Of a stretch of 64,000 nt of DNA, positions 33,175-42,122 are shown in pieces; the first letter of the stretch is position 1; each line of letters opens with the position of its first letter. Under the pieces are notes generated by a model, which made no database searches, was not told where the DNA came from, and saw only the letters and a list, made by a program, of their open reading frames with translations. Origin of the DNA: Gammaproteobacteria bacterium (GTDB taxonomy: Bacteria > Pseudomonadota > Gammaproteobacteria > Burkholderiales > Nitrosomonadaceae); assembly GCA_015709615.1 (NCBI GenBank), contig CP054179.1, positions 1,240,001 to 1,304,000 on the forward strand, given 5' to 3'. The position numbers and the translations under genes are program-made.

Positions 33175-34464
33175 TCATTTCATCCCCATTTGTCTGGCCA
33201 GCAATGCGACCGGATGCAGCACTTCGATGTTCATTCCTTGCTCGTACAATCCATTGGCCATGTGCATGGCACAACCGATATTGGAGGTCAGCAGGCACTG
33301 AGCCTCGCCTTCCTGCACCGCGACTATCTTGTCCTTCAACAATATATCCGCGATTTCGGGTTGATCGATGAAATAAGTCCCCGCAGCACCGCAACATTGA
33401 TCATTACCCGCCAAAGGCACGGCTTCCGCACCGGGTATCCGGGCAATCAATTGGTAAGGATATGCATGATCACGCAACACATTCCGCAAACTACACGGCT
33501 CATGCACCAAAACTTTTTGCGGCAATGGCGCAATTTCAATGCCTTCCCATCCTTCAGCCTTCATCAAAAAATGACTGATATCTACAATATGCGACTGATC
33601 ACTAGCAACACAGGATTCAAGTAATTGCACACCACACCCCGATGCGGTGCTGATAATCGTGCTGAACTTAACAAATGCCGATTGATTCCGCCGCGCCAGC
33701 TCATTCGCCTGCTCAGGATCGCCGCTATGCTGGTGGATAGCACCGCAGCACACTTGGTCTAGTGGAACATGAACCGTGTAACCCAGCCGATTCAATACAT
33801 AAATACTGGCATTCAAAGTTGCCACATCGGTTACGCGCGCCACACATCCCAAAAACAAAGCAACTTCACCGCGCACTTCGCCGCTCGCGGGATAAACCGG
33901 CTGCCAAAAATTGCCCGCAGCATTTTTCCCTTCCGCAGCTGTTGCATAGGGAAACTTTACCAATGGCAACTGCACAATAAATTTGAGCAATCTGTTTTTT
34001 TCCACAAAATTTGATTTTCGTAGCCATCGCAGCGATTTTCGCTTTTGTAGAAAGTAAAACAACCAGCGCAACCGATCCAGACGAGTAGGCTGCATAAGTA
34101 GCAGCCTGTCCAGCAAACTTCGCACAGTTGATTTCCGGATAGTTACTACTGATTCCGGCTGATTTGCAATTAAAGCGCGAGCTTCATCAATCAGCCGTCC
34201 GTAAGAAACCTGATTGGGACAAACCGCTTCACATGCCCTGCATGTCAGACAACGATCCATATGCTGAACAAATCGCGCATTCAATGGAATTCGCTCATTC
34301 GCGACGCCATTCATCAAAGCGATACGCCCACGCGGAGAATCAGCTTCCGATTTCAGCACTCGATACGTTGGGCAATGCGGCAAACATAAACCGCATGAAA
34401 CACATTGATTCGACTCTTCAACAATCAAATCCTTGGAATGCTTTGAAAGCAATTTTTTCTCCAT
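33175..34464 (-). CDS. glcF: Glycolate oxidase iron-sulfur subunit GlcF
   Basis: The 429-residue protein has two N-terminal ferredoxin-type 4Fe-4S motifs (CVSCGLCLPHCP and CLTCRACEAVCP) and two cysteine-rich CCG domains (CCGAIHQHSGDP, CCGAAGTYF) typical of GlcF. With GlcD and GlcE it oxidises glycolate to glyoxylate at the membrane. The ATG at 34464 has AAGG upstream; six more codons are possible. glcD and glcE are not adjacent, so the partner is elsewhere or this is a related heterodisulfide-reductase-like protein. Confidence 0.88.
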   Translation of the reverse strand: MEKKLLSKHSKDLIVEESNQCVSCGLCLPHCPTYRVLKSEADSPRGRIALMNGVANERIPLNARFVQHMDRCLTCRACEAVCPNQVSYGRLIDEARALIANQPESVVTIRKSTVRSLLDRLLLMQPTRLDRLRWLFYFLQKRKSLRWLRKSNFVEKNRLLKFIVQLPLVKFPYATAAEGKNAAGNFWQPVYPASGEVRGEVALFLGCVARVTDVATLNASIYVLNRLGYTVHVPLDQVCCGAIHQHSGDPEQANELARRNQSAFVKFSTIISTASGCGVQLLESCVASDQSHIVDISHFLMKAEGWEGIEIAPLPQKVLVHEPCSLRNVLRDHAYPYQLIARIPGAEAVPLAGNDQCCGAAGTYFIDQPEIADILLKDKIVAVQEGEAQCLLTSNIGCAMHMANGLYEQGMNIEVLHPVALLARQMGMK

Positions 34465-34553
34465 CTGAAACCTTAGAAGCAAGGATGTTCAGCCAATTAA
34501 ATTCAAGCTTATTTATAAAGAATACCGCGGCAAATGCACGGCTATTTTATCAC

Positions 34554-34583
34554 TTGTCAGAATCACAAGAATTACTGTAAAAT
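34554..34583 (+). promoter_or_regulatory. Possible promoter of the rpsP operon
   Basis: TTGTCA and TAAAAT are separated by 18 bases, ending about 45 bases before the rpsP start. The match is moderate and the region is generally AT-rich. Confidence 0.35.
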
Positions 34584-34627
34584 TAAATGTTATTTAAATT
34601 CAAGACTGACAGATTTACAGGGAAAAT

Positions 34628-34894
34628 ATGGTTATTATCCGATTAGCAAGAGGGGGAGCAAAAAAGCGCCCGTTTTTTAATATGGTTGTAGCGAATTCGC
34701 GCTATGCCCGCGATGGCCGGTTTATTGAGCGCGTCGGTTTTTATAATCCACGTGCCGCTGAAGGTGAAGAAGCGCTGCGCGTTCAATTAGACCGGGTTGC
34801 CTACTGGCAATCCAAAGGCGCTCAGCTATCGTCCACAGCAACCCGGCTGATCAAACAGTTTTCTACCAATAAAGCAGCATCTGCAAATAGCTAA
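34628..34894 (+). CDS. rpsP: 30S ribosomal protein S16
   Basis: The 88-residue protein has the S16 signature VIIRLARGGAKKRPFF and the following VANSRYARDGRFIERVGFYNP. It binds 16S rRNA early in 30S assembly. GGGAAAAT precedes the ATG. It opens the conserved rpsP-rimM-trmD-rplS operon. Confidence 0.97.
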   Translation: MVIIRLARGGAKKRPFFNMVVANSRYARDGRFIERVGFYNPRAAEGEEALRVQLDRVAYWQSKGAQLSSTATRLIKQFSTNKAASANS

Positions 34895-34916
34895 AGTCAA
34901 TACACAAGACACACCA

Positions 34917-35429
34917 ATGGTGATAATGGGTCATATTATCGGCCCATTTGGTGTTTATGGCTGGATAAAAGTTAATCCGTATACAGAATATATTGATGGA
35001 TTGATGGAATATCCATTATGGTGGTTAGCCAAAGATAATAAAGATTGGCAGATGGTGCATGTGGTTGCCGGTCGCATGAACGGCAACATACTAAATGTAA
35101 AGTTAAAGGAATATAGCGACCGCACGCAAGTACTAAAGTTACAAGGAATGCAAATTGCAATCCCGCGTGATCAGCTTCCCGATCTATCCGAAAATGGAAA
35201 AGATGGCTATTACTGGTCGGATTTGATCGGCGTTGAGGTTTTAAATCTAAAAGGCGAAGAATTAGGTAAAGTTGTCGGTTTGTTTGAAACCGGTGCAAAC
35301 GATGTTTTGCGCATACAGAATGCAAATAAGGATAAAGAAGAAATTCTCATTCCGTTTGTTGAACAGTACATCGTCACAGTGGATTTGAAGCTTTCACGGA
35401 TTACAGTTGATTGGGGCGTAGACTATTAA
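34917..35429 (+). CDS. rimM: 16S rRNA processing protein RimM
   Basis: RimM helps mature the 30S head and binds S19. The 170-residue protein has the N-terminal GHIIGPFGVYGWIKV, the central YYWSDLIG and the C-terminal PRC-barrel with ILIPFVEQYIV. It lies 22 bases after rpsP and 14 before trmD. Confidence 0.95.
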   Translation: MVIMGHIIGPFGVYGWIKVNPYTEYIDGLMEYPLWWLAKDNKDWQMVHVVAGRMNGNILNVKLKEYSDRTQVLKLQGMQIAIPRDQLPDLSENGKDGYYWSDLIGVEVLNLKGEELGKVVGLFETGANDVLRIQNANKDKEEILIPFVEQYIVTVDLKLSRITVDWGVDY

Positions 35430-35443
35430 GAAGGTAAAAATCA

Positions 35444-36235
35444 ATGCCTTTTGAATGCGATGTTATCACGCTATTTCCGGAAATGTTTAGAGCCCTGACA
35501 CAATACGGCATAACAGGAAGGGCGAATAGAAGTAATATTTTTTGTCTTAACACGTGGAATCCACGCGACTTTACCAGCGACAATTATCGCACTGTGGATG
35601 ACAATCCCTACGGAGGGGGTCCCGGGATGGTCATGATGGCGCAGCCATTAGAAGATGCCATCATACAGGCCAAGGCAAGGCAAAATACTGCCGGGATTGA
35701 GAAACCCGCGGTGGTTTACTTAACTCCGCAAGGCAAGCGGCTTGACCATAAGATGGTCACGCAGCTTAGTACGCTGCCGGGACTGATAATGCTTTGCGGA
35801 CGGTACGAAGGCATAGACGAACGTTTAATCGACCGTCAAGTCGACATGGAGATTTCCATTGGCGATTATGTTGTTTCCGGCGGCGAGTTAGCCGCAATGG
35901 TTTTGATTGATTGCATCATAAGGCAGATTCCGGGCGCATTGGGCGATCCGGAATCTGCAAATCAAGATTCATTTGTAGCGGGATTATTGGATTATCCTCA
36001 TTACACCCGCCCTGAGGTGTATCAGGGTAATCGTGTACCGGAAATATTAATGTCAGGCAATCATGCGCACATCCACCGCTGGCGCTTACAGCAAGCAGTG
36101 GGTAGAACATGGTTAAAACGCCCCGATTTATTTGCGTCAAAATTTGCGCAGGGCATGACAGCAGAAGAAGAAAAACTGTTGGAAGAATTTAAACAATCCT
36201 GTAAATCCAGGGAGAAAGAGGGAAAAATATTATGA
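35444..36235 (+). CDS. trmD: tRNA (guanine-N1)-methyltransferase
   Basis: TrmD methylates G37 of tRNAs that read CNN, preventing frameshifts. The SPOUT trefoil-knot signatures PYGGGPGMVM, LCGRYEGIDERLID and SIGDYVVSGGELAAM are all present in 263 residues. Its stop overlaps the rplS ATG (ATGA). Confidence 0.97.
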   Translation: MPFECDVITLFPEMFRALTQYGITGRANRSNIFCLNTWNPRDFTSDNYRTVDDNPYGGGPGMVMMAQPLEDAIIQAKARQNTAGIEKPAVVYLTPQGKRLDHKMVTQLSTLPGLIMLCGRYEGIDERLIDRQVDMEISIGDYVVSGGELAAMVLIDCIIRQIPGALGDPESANQDSFVAGLLDYPHYTRPEVYQGNRVPEILMSGNHAHIHRWRLQQAVGRTWLKRPDLFASKFAQGMTAEEEKLLEEFKQSCKSREKEGKIL

Positions 36236-36624
36236 ACTTAATCGAGCAATTAGAAGCAGAAGAAATTAAACGCCTGAATAAACAAATACCTGATTTTGCC
36301 CCCGGGGATACAGTTATTGTCAATGTTAATGTCGTTGAAGGCGATCGCAAACGGGTACAGGCTTATGAGGGTGTCGTGATAGCCAAGCGCAATCGCGGCC
36401 TGAACTCAGCATTCACAGTGCGCAAAATTTCCAGCGGAGAAGGCGTGGAACGAACCTTCCAAACCTACTCTCCTTTAATCGCTGATATCGAAATCAAACG
36501 CCGCGGGGCTGTTCGCCGCGCGAAACTTTATTATCTCAGGGATCGTGCAGGCAAGTCTGCGCGGATTCGTGAGAAATTACCCGCTCGCGCTAGTAGCAAC
36601 AAAAACACGACATCGCCGGAATAA
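36232..36624 (+). CDS. rplS: 50S ribosomal protein L19
   Basis: The 130-residue protein has PGDTVIVNVNVVEGDRKRVQ, AYEGVVIAKRNRG and RRAKLYYLRDRAGKSARI of L19, which sits at the subunit interface. It overlaps trmD by 4 bases and ends the operon. The C-terminal tail after ARIREKL is longer than in E. coli. Confidence 0.97.
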   Translation: MNLIEQLEAEEIKRLNKQIPDFAPGDTVIVNVNVVEGDRKRVQAYEGVVIAKRNRGLNSAFTVRKISSGEGVERTFQTYSPLIADIEIKRRGAVRRAKLYYLRDRAGKSARIREKLPARASSNKNTTSPE

Positions 36625-36647
36625 AAATTTTCAAGTAATAACCGCAT

Positions 36648-36679
36648 CTTACCCGGTCACATTGCCGTAACCGGGTAAG
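36648..36679 (+). terminator. Hairpin after rplS, probable terminator
   Basis: A perfect 10-bp stem (CTTACCCGGT / ACCGGGTAAG) with a 12-base loop lies 24 bases after rplS. It lacks a continuous U-tract, so the terminator role is likely from position but not certain. Confidence 0.5.
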
Positions 36680-36769
36680 CAATAATCTTCTACCAAAACT
36701 ATCAACCGGGCATCGCTTTGTAATTGACGCTAGAAATCTGCGAAAAACGTGTTTATGCTCTGCCCCCCC

Positions 36770-37114
36770 CTATTTAAGCAGCTCTAAAACATTCTCCGGC
36801 GGTCGGCATAGCTTTGCCTGATTTCCTCGTACCACGATAGGACGCTGCATCAAATCCGGGTTGTCTATCATCGCTTTAATGATCTCATCCTCGGGTGCTG
36901 TGGCCAAATGACCGGCTGATGGCTCATCTTTTCTCAAAATATCACGCGCGGATAGATTGAGTTTTCCGATCAATTCCCGTAATTCATCGACCGTTAAGGG
37001 TGTTTCATAATAATTCACAGACTCAAATTCCGCACCGCTCTCCTGGAGCAAGGATAACGTCGCTCGGCATTTACTGCAGGTGGGTTTCTGATAAATTACG
37101 ATCTTGTTACTCAT
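36770..37114 (-). CDS. ArsC-family reductase (Spx/ArsC, glutaredoxin type)
   Basis: The 114-residue form starting MSNKIVIYQKPTCSKC was chosen over a 16-residue extension. It has the CxxC-type active site KPTCSKCRAT and the ArsC-like LNLSARDILRKDEP and RPIVVRGNQAKLCRPPE. Typical ArsC has CxxxxxR and three Arg. This shorter CSKC form may be a YffB/ArsC-like thiol reductase, so arsenate activity is not certain. It stands apart from any ars operon. Confidence 0.8.
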   Translation of the reverse strand: MSNKIVIYQKPTCSKCRATLSLLQESGAEFESVNYYETPLTVDELRELIGKLNLSARDILRKDEPSAGHLATAPEDEIIKAMIDNPDLMQRPIVVRGNQAKLCRPPENVLELLK

Positions 37115-37166
37115 TGGACTGGCACTTTCAAAGCTGTCACAAACACACTGTTTGCGACTCAATTGA

Positions 37167-37682
37167 TTATTTCACACCGCACTCGGCTGAAATCGCTTTA
37201 TACGCAGACGTTGAACCACTCAAGCCGAATGTATCCACCGTTTCCGTTCCGCGTGCCGAGGCGCCCTTTACCACTAATGAACTACCGCGCTTGATCGCAT
37301 CGGTGATTTTATTATCGGTTGCTTGATCGGGAGCCCACGCTGAATCATCTTGAGTAAACAACCGGAAATTCTGATTATTCACGATAACAGTTGCGTCACT
37401 GCCCGGCTTATAAGGATAACCCGCAATATAGCTGAAAACATTCTTACTTTTTTCTGCAGGACGATGCGTGACCAGAGCAAACACATCGCCACGCTTTGAA
37501 TAATTCCCTTCCGATTTTTTAGGCTGACTCACCATGTAACAAACCTTGTTGTTATTTTCCATGAACATATAGGCGGTCCAGTCGCCATGTTGCCCAATCA
37601 ATTTAGGTTCGGCGGCAAGAGCCGCGTTACACAGTGCGAAAACAACGCCAGCCATGATCAATTTTGTACATTTCCGCTTCAT
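37167..37682 (-). CDS. IalB-family periplasmic protein (invasion-associated locus B)
   Basis: The 171-residue protein starts MKRKCTKLIMAGVVFALC, a Sec signal peptide cleaved after ALAA, and then has GQHGDWTAYMF, VCYMVSQPKK and the paired Cys of this family. IalB was named from Bartonella; in free-living bacteria its role is unknown. A 29-residue extension to 37769 is rejected because the signal peptide begins at the internal ATG, which has AGGG upstream. Confidence 0.8.
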   Translation of the reverse strand: MKRKCTKLIMAGVVFALCNAALAAEPKLIGQHGDWTAYMFMENNNKVCYMVSQPKKSEGNYSKRGDVFALVTHRPAEKSKNVFSYIAGYPYKPGSDATVIVNNQNFRLFTQDDSAWAPDQATDNKITDAIKRGSSLVVKGASARGTETVDTFGLSGSTSAYKAISAECGVK

Positions 37683-37786
37683 TTTGAAAACCCTGAGAAA
37701 TATTATCGATACGATTCTTTGCGATTGATTCAGAGTCAAGATAAAAGTATCTTCAATCCAAATTCCCAACCATGAGCCAGTGATGA

Positions 37787-38041
37787 TTAACAGCCTTCCA
37801 TTTTGTAAATATAAAAACCGTTCTTGTTGATCTCATCAATAACATTTTCCGGAGCGCTCTGGCTATGGCAAAAACTGCATTCCCGGCTGGTAACCACCGC
37901 ATTGCCTTCACCAATCGAACTCAACCATTGTTTTGCATATTCAACGGCTTTCTGGTCATCTTTCACCGCGGTAAACACGTCAAAATGCATGGTATGTCCG
38001 TCTTTTGCTTTGACATAAGTATCGTAAACATGAATTTGCAT
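37787..38041 (-). CDS. DUF2024 family protein
   Basis: The 84-residue form starting MQIHVYDTYVKAKDGH has AAGGA 9 bases upstream; a 10-residue extension is rejected. The whole length matches DUF2024 (MHFDVFTAVKDDQKAVEY, ECSFCHSQSAPENV), a small conserved protein with a CxxC pair. Function is unknown. Confidence 0.85.
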   Translation of the reverse strand: MQIHVYDTYVKAKDGHTMHFDVFTAVKDDQKAVEYAKQWLSSIGEGNAVVTSRECSFCHSQSAPENVIDEINKNGFYIYKMEGC

Positions 38042-38191
38042 AATAATTTTCCTTGAAAAAAAGTAAGGCACTCAGCACACCGGAACAACGTGCTGTACTG
38101 CGAACAAAAAGTACCGCAACTATACCAATTTATCCATTAAACCGCCATGTCAATTACGTCACCATCCCGTTGCTTCAAGCACATGCAAAGA

Positions 38192-38875
38192 CTATTTCCT
38201 TCTGGCCACGATCAACCCGTCACGCGTCGGATTAATAAATGCATCGAAATCCGGATCATTGAAAATCAGCCGGTTATGATCCATGATCGCCTTGGTCGAG
38301 CCCTGTTCCACGCCCTGAAAATCCTCCAAGGCAACCCGGCCATACCACAACACATTATCCGCGATATAAAGCCCGCCGGGACGTATCCGCTGCTTGGCCA
38401 TCAACCAGATATCCGGATAGTCACCCTTATCGACATCGTTATAACAAATGTCGAACAACCCTTCAGTTTGCGCAAAAACCTCTTGCGCCAAACCGACATT
38501 AAACTCGATGCGTTGCCATAAGCCAGCTGCGGTAAGATATTTTTCCGCACGTTCGCGATTGATCGCATCGGCATCACTGCAAATGACACACCCATCAGCG
38601 CCCGCAGCCTTCGCAAACCAATATGCCGAGTACCCATAGCCGCTGCCAAACTCGAATATCCGTTTGGCATTGATCATTTTCGCCTGCATTGCAAGAAAAA
38701 CACCCGCAAGACGATTCACGATGGGAAAGTTCTTCTGCTGCGCAAACGCTTCCATTTCGGTGAGAACCGGATGATCGGTCGGCGTAACCAGTGTGCGCAT
38801 GTACGTCTCGATTGCGGGATCGACCGGAATAATCCCGCGAGACTTTCGACGCCCCCGGGGTTGCATATCATTCAT
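38192..38875 (-). CDS. O-methyltransferase (caffeoyl-CoA OMT-like class I)
   Basis: The 227-residue protein has a Rossmann SAM-binding motif FEFGSGYGYSAYW, an acidic motif CSDADAINRERAEKYL and NDVDKGDYPDIW, the metal-dependent O-methyltransferase signature. Substrate is unknown. The ATG at 38875 with AAGGGA upstream was preferred to an ATG eight codons earlier. It borders the polysaccharide locus and lies just after the O-antigen ligase gene, so a glycan-modifying role is possible. Confidence 0.8.
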   Translation of the reverse strand: MNDMQPRGRRKSRGIIPVDPAIETYMRTLVTPTDHPVLTEMEAFAQQKNFPIVNRLAGVFLAMQAKMINAKRIFEFGSGYGYSAYWFAKAAGADGCVICSDADAINRERAEKYLTAAGLWQRIEFNVGLAQEVFAQTEGLFDICYNDVDKGDYPDIWLMAKQRIRPGGLYIADNVLWYGRVALEDFQGVEQGSTKAIMDHNRLIFNDPDFDAFINPTRDGLIVARRK

Positions 38876-38899
38876 GAACTTCCCTTTAACGCTAGTCAA

Positions 38900-40102
38900 T
38901 CAAATTCGATTATTTTGTTTGTGGCTGCTCATCGCAAACGCGGTAACCGCCAACAGCAGCACCGGCATTCTGCTAAAAATCAGAAATGCATCGGTCATTC
39001 CGGCCAGGACAATATAAGTTACCAAGCCCGCACCGAGTATGCTCAAGCCGCTGCGCTTAAATGCCTGATACCACCCCCAATACAGAAACAGCAAGGCCAG
39101 CATGCCAGGAATACCAACGTGCATACCGATCTCAATCCAATCGTTATGATAATGCGAAGTTTTCTGAAATGCCGGTAAGTCCTTATAAAGACCGCCTTTA
39201 TACGTCTGGATCGCCATCTCGAAATAACGCTCCGGCACACCGGTGCCATAGCCCGTCAGCGGACGCTCGGCAATCGCATGCACACCGACATCCCACATGG
39301 CCAAGCGATAACCCAGGCTGGAATTGTAGTGACCTTGTTGCAACGATGCGATATCGCTTTTTGCCAGCAGCAGTCTCTCTTTAAAAACAGGACTGCTATA
39401 AGCAAAAATCCCGGCAGCCAGGGACAGCGCGATAAAAATGCCGGCGAATTTCCGGATGTCAATTCTGAAGCGCAAATAGGCTTGCAACACAATGGCGATC
39501 AGCGTCGCCAGCAGAAGAATTCTGCCGGATTGATGAAATTGAATAAAAATTAACGCCAGCGCGGCTATCCATAACGCCCCTCCGGTCACTGCCGAGCGGC
39601 TCACGCACGCAAGTCCGACAGCGACAATCGCACCCGCGCCAAGCATCGCGGAAAAACTTAGATAGGACATCTTCAGCAGCGCAATGCCCTGCTCCCCTGT
39701 CGCTAACCACTGATAAATACCTAACCCCAAAACCGTCAGATAACCGGCCACCAATCCGCCGATGACCCACGGCATGCGCGCTTTATTCAGCAGCGAATAC
39801 AGCGGGATCAGAATCAGCAAAATAAAGTACTTCAGCCATTTCATCCGTCCGTTATCCGGCAATTCACCCCATGACAATCCGATCAGCAACAGTGCGCACA
39901 ACAGCACAATCGCTTGCACCAAAGGCAGTTTGAGCACCTGATACAAGCGGCGCAGACCGCCGTCTATCAGCCACGCGATGACCAGCAACGAAAAAGCATA
40001 AATATTCAGCTCGCCGCGCCAGAACGCAATGCAAACAAAAACCAGCGCAAACCGGATGAATAATTCCTGCCATGATGGGAATGTGCGCATAAAATCAATC
40101 AA
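38900..40102 (-). CDS. O-antigen ligase / polymerase family membrane protein
   Basis: The 400-residue protein has about ten to twelve membrane segments and the Wzy_C periplasmic loop with SGRILLLATL, SLGYRLAMWDVG and HYHNDWIEIGMHVG. It belongs to the WaaL/Wzy family that joins O-antigen to lipid A-core or polymerises repeat units. Sequence alone does not separate ligase from polymerase. It precedes the methyltransferase and follows a glycosyltransferase gene, all leftward. Confidence 0.85.
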   Translation of the reverse strand: MIDFMRTFPSWQELFIRFALVFVCIAFWRGELNIYAFSLLVIAWLIDGGLRRLYQVLKLPLVQAIVLLCALLLIGLSWGELPDNGRMKWLKYFILLILIPLYSLLNKARMPWVIGGLVAGYLTVLGLGIYQWLATGEQGIALLKMSYLSFSAMLGAGAIVAVGLACVSRSAVTGGALWIAALALIFIQFHQSGRILLLATLIAIVLQAYLRFRIDIRKFAGIFIALSLAAGIFAYSSPVFKERLLLAKSDIASLQQGHYNSSLGYRLAMWDVGVHAIAERPLTGYGTGVPERYFEMAIQTYKGGLYKDLPAFQKTSHYHNDWIEIGMHVGIPGMLALLFLYWGWYQAFKRSGLSILGAGLVTYIVLAGMTDAFLIFSRMPVLLLAVTAFAMSSHKQNNRI

Positions 40103-40150
40103 TATTTTTTGTATACGGCTGCGAAGTTTGCATCGACTCCGGCAACGCGG

Positions 40151-41272
40151 TTATTTGGTATTTTGCTTGCCGTCGGCGTCTTGTTTGAGCGCCGCCCGGA
40201 TCGGCATTTTGTGCCGCGCATCCGGCAGCGGTTGCACAAATTCCGGCTGATCCTCCGGCCACTCGCGCAGTTCCACATGACGCATGCGCGCCAACAGTTT
40301 TAATAAAAACTGCAATCCCGCAGACACACCCGGCAGAATCCAGACAGCGGTAATACACTTGTCTTTCCGTAACCAGCCGCGCACCATCAATTGCATGATC
40401 TTTCGCAAGCCGGCCGGGCCGTTACGCATCTGCAAGCACGATAACTTCGGTAGCGGCGCCGGTGTCAGCCAGTGTAAGCGTCCGCCTTGCCGCATCACTT
40501 GTTCCAACGATTCAGCCAATTGCGCCGGCAAACCGGACAACGTGCAATCGCCCGAAACAACCAACACATTTTGCCGCGCCAGCGGATAACGCGAAAGATA
40601 CAACGAGCGGTTGCGCCGCACCAATTCCCGGTATGATTTTCCACGTCCGAACGACGCGCCGGTTTCATGACGAATCGCCGCATCGGGATGCACCCCCATG
40701 CGCCAGCCTTGTTGAATCACCCGGCGCCCCAGATCGGTATCTTCATAATAGCCCCGGCCAAACAGCTCATCAAAACCTGCCAGCGCTTGAAAAACAGCGC
40801 GACGGATCAGAAACGCGTAACCCCTGAAGCGATAAGTCGCAATATACCCGCCGGGTTGTCGCACATAACGGCCGGCTTGCGATTCCGGAATATCGCCTTC
40901 CGTCGGACTAATGATCGCCAGCTTGGGATCAGCAGCCAAAGCGCCGCACAGTAACGGTAAGAAATTGTCCGCTATTTCGATATCGGAATTCAGCACCAGT
41001 ACCCAATCGGCGTGCGATCGCGCCACCGCTTCGTTGACCGATTGGCCATATCCCTGGTTCTGCGGCGCATGGAAAATATGCAACTGCGGATAAGACAAAC
41101 TGTCGAGCAGCATGCGGGTTTCGACACCCGATGCATCGTCCTGGATATGGATGGTTCTGATCGATGAACCTAAATAGGCTACGACGGAATCAATACAACG
41201 TTTGGTCAATTCCGGCGCGTTATAGACAGGGATTACGACATCAATTATCGGGGCAGCAGTTTCACTCGTCAT
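40151..41272 (-). CDS. Glycosyltransferase family 2
   Basis: The 373-residue protein starts at an ATG with GGCGGA upstream; a longer frame to 41311 is less likely. The N-terminal GT-A domain has VVIPVYNAPELTKRCIDS, the DxD-like VLNSDIEIADNFL and FDELFGRGYYEDTDLGRRV, which resembles rhamnosyltransferase-like GT2 enzymes of surface glycans. A C-terminal extension after residue 250 is of unknown function. Confidence 0.88.
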   Translation of the reverse strand: MTSETAAPIIDVVIPVYNAPELTKRCIDSVVAYLGSSIRTIHIQDDASGVETRMLLDSLSYPQLHIFHAPQNQGYGQSVNEAVARSHADWVLVLNSDIEIADNFLPLLCGALAADPKLAIISPTEGDIPESQAGRYVRQPGGYIATYRFRGYAFLIRRAVFQALAGFDELFGRGYYEDTDLGRRVIQQGWRMGVHPDAAIRHETGASFGRGKSYRELVRRNRSLYLSRYPLARQNVLVVSGDCTLSGLPAQLAESLEQVMRQGGRLHWLTPAPLPKLSCLQMRNGPAGLRKIMQLMVRGWLRKDKCITAVWILPGVSAGLQFLLKLLARMRHVELREWPEDQPEFVQPLPDARHKMPIRAALKQDADGKQNTK

Positions 41273-41297
41273 GTTCCGCCTAAGAAATTTTAATGCA

Positions 41298-42062
41298 TCA
41301 CACCCGGCCAAAAATCAAATAGCTTTCGCCCCAATTTTTTGACGGTCTTTGTTTCACTTCGAGGCCGGCCTGTTTCATGATGACAATGGCTTTTTCCTGT
41401 TCGGAATCCGTGCCAAGCTCTATGATCACGGATTTCAGCGCCGGGTTTGCCAAAACCGCGGACGCCCCTTGCAAAATGGGAATTTCGATGCCATCGACAT
41501 CGATTTTCATGTAATTCGGCACCGGAAATCCCCATTGGCTACACAGATCGTCCAGCGTCACACCGAACATCCCTTGGATATGCGTTGCCGGCATTTTCAT
41601 ATTCTCCAGGTCTTCTTGCCCAAACTGCGAGCGGTTTCCGCCGGGTATAAACTTAGGAATATACAATTTAGAAAATTCGCTACGCCCTGATACCGCCACA
41701 CAGTAAGACAGAATATTTTTCCCCAGGTTATTCAGGTAAATATTCTTATTGAGCGCATAGTAATTATTACTTTGCGGCTCAAAAGCAAACACTTGCACCT
41801 TATCGCCGTATTTCTTGGCCGGATATAACGAATATTGACCGATATTAGCGCCGATATCGAAATAGCACGAACCCGGTTCAAAGCTATCCAGCCAGTCAAG
41901 GGTATCCGGTTCTTTTTTTGAATAGGTTCGAGCGCGGTTGAGTGTGCGCAAGTGATCGACAGAAATTAAAATTCGCTGCCCTCTGACCAGCACACCGGTG
42001 TAGCCACCCTTCAATTTGTAGGCAGCTACAACCAATTCGTTGAATATGTCTTTTAGCCGCAT
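41298..42062 (-). CDS. FkbM family methyltransferase
   Basis: The 254-residue protein has the FkbM SAM-binding fold with CYFDIGANIGQYSLYPAKK, VFAFEPQSNNYYALN and YMKIDVDGIEIPILQGA. Such enzymes often O-methylate sugars of surface polysaccharides. It lies between a glycosyltransferase gene and an unassigned polysaccharide gene in the same orientation. Confidence 0.9.
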   Translation of the reverse strand: MRLKDIFNELVVAAYKLKGGYTGVLVRGQRILISVDHLRTLNRARTYSKKEPDTLDWLDSFEPGSCYFDIGANIGQYSLYPAKKYGDKVQVFAFEPQSNNYYALNKNIYLNNLGKNILSYCVAVSGRSEFSKLYIPKFIPGGNRSQFGQEDLENMKMPATHIQGMFGVTLDDLCSQWGFPVPNYMKIDVDGIEIPILQGASAVLANPALKSVIIELGTDSEQEKAIVIMKQAGLEVKQRPSKNWGESYLIFGRV

Positions 42063-42122
42063 TCACCCACCTCATGGCTTATCGGTAAACCTGCCCTTTA
42101 CCCGGCTATCTGACGGTGTAAT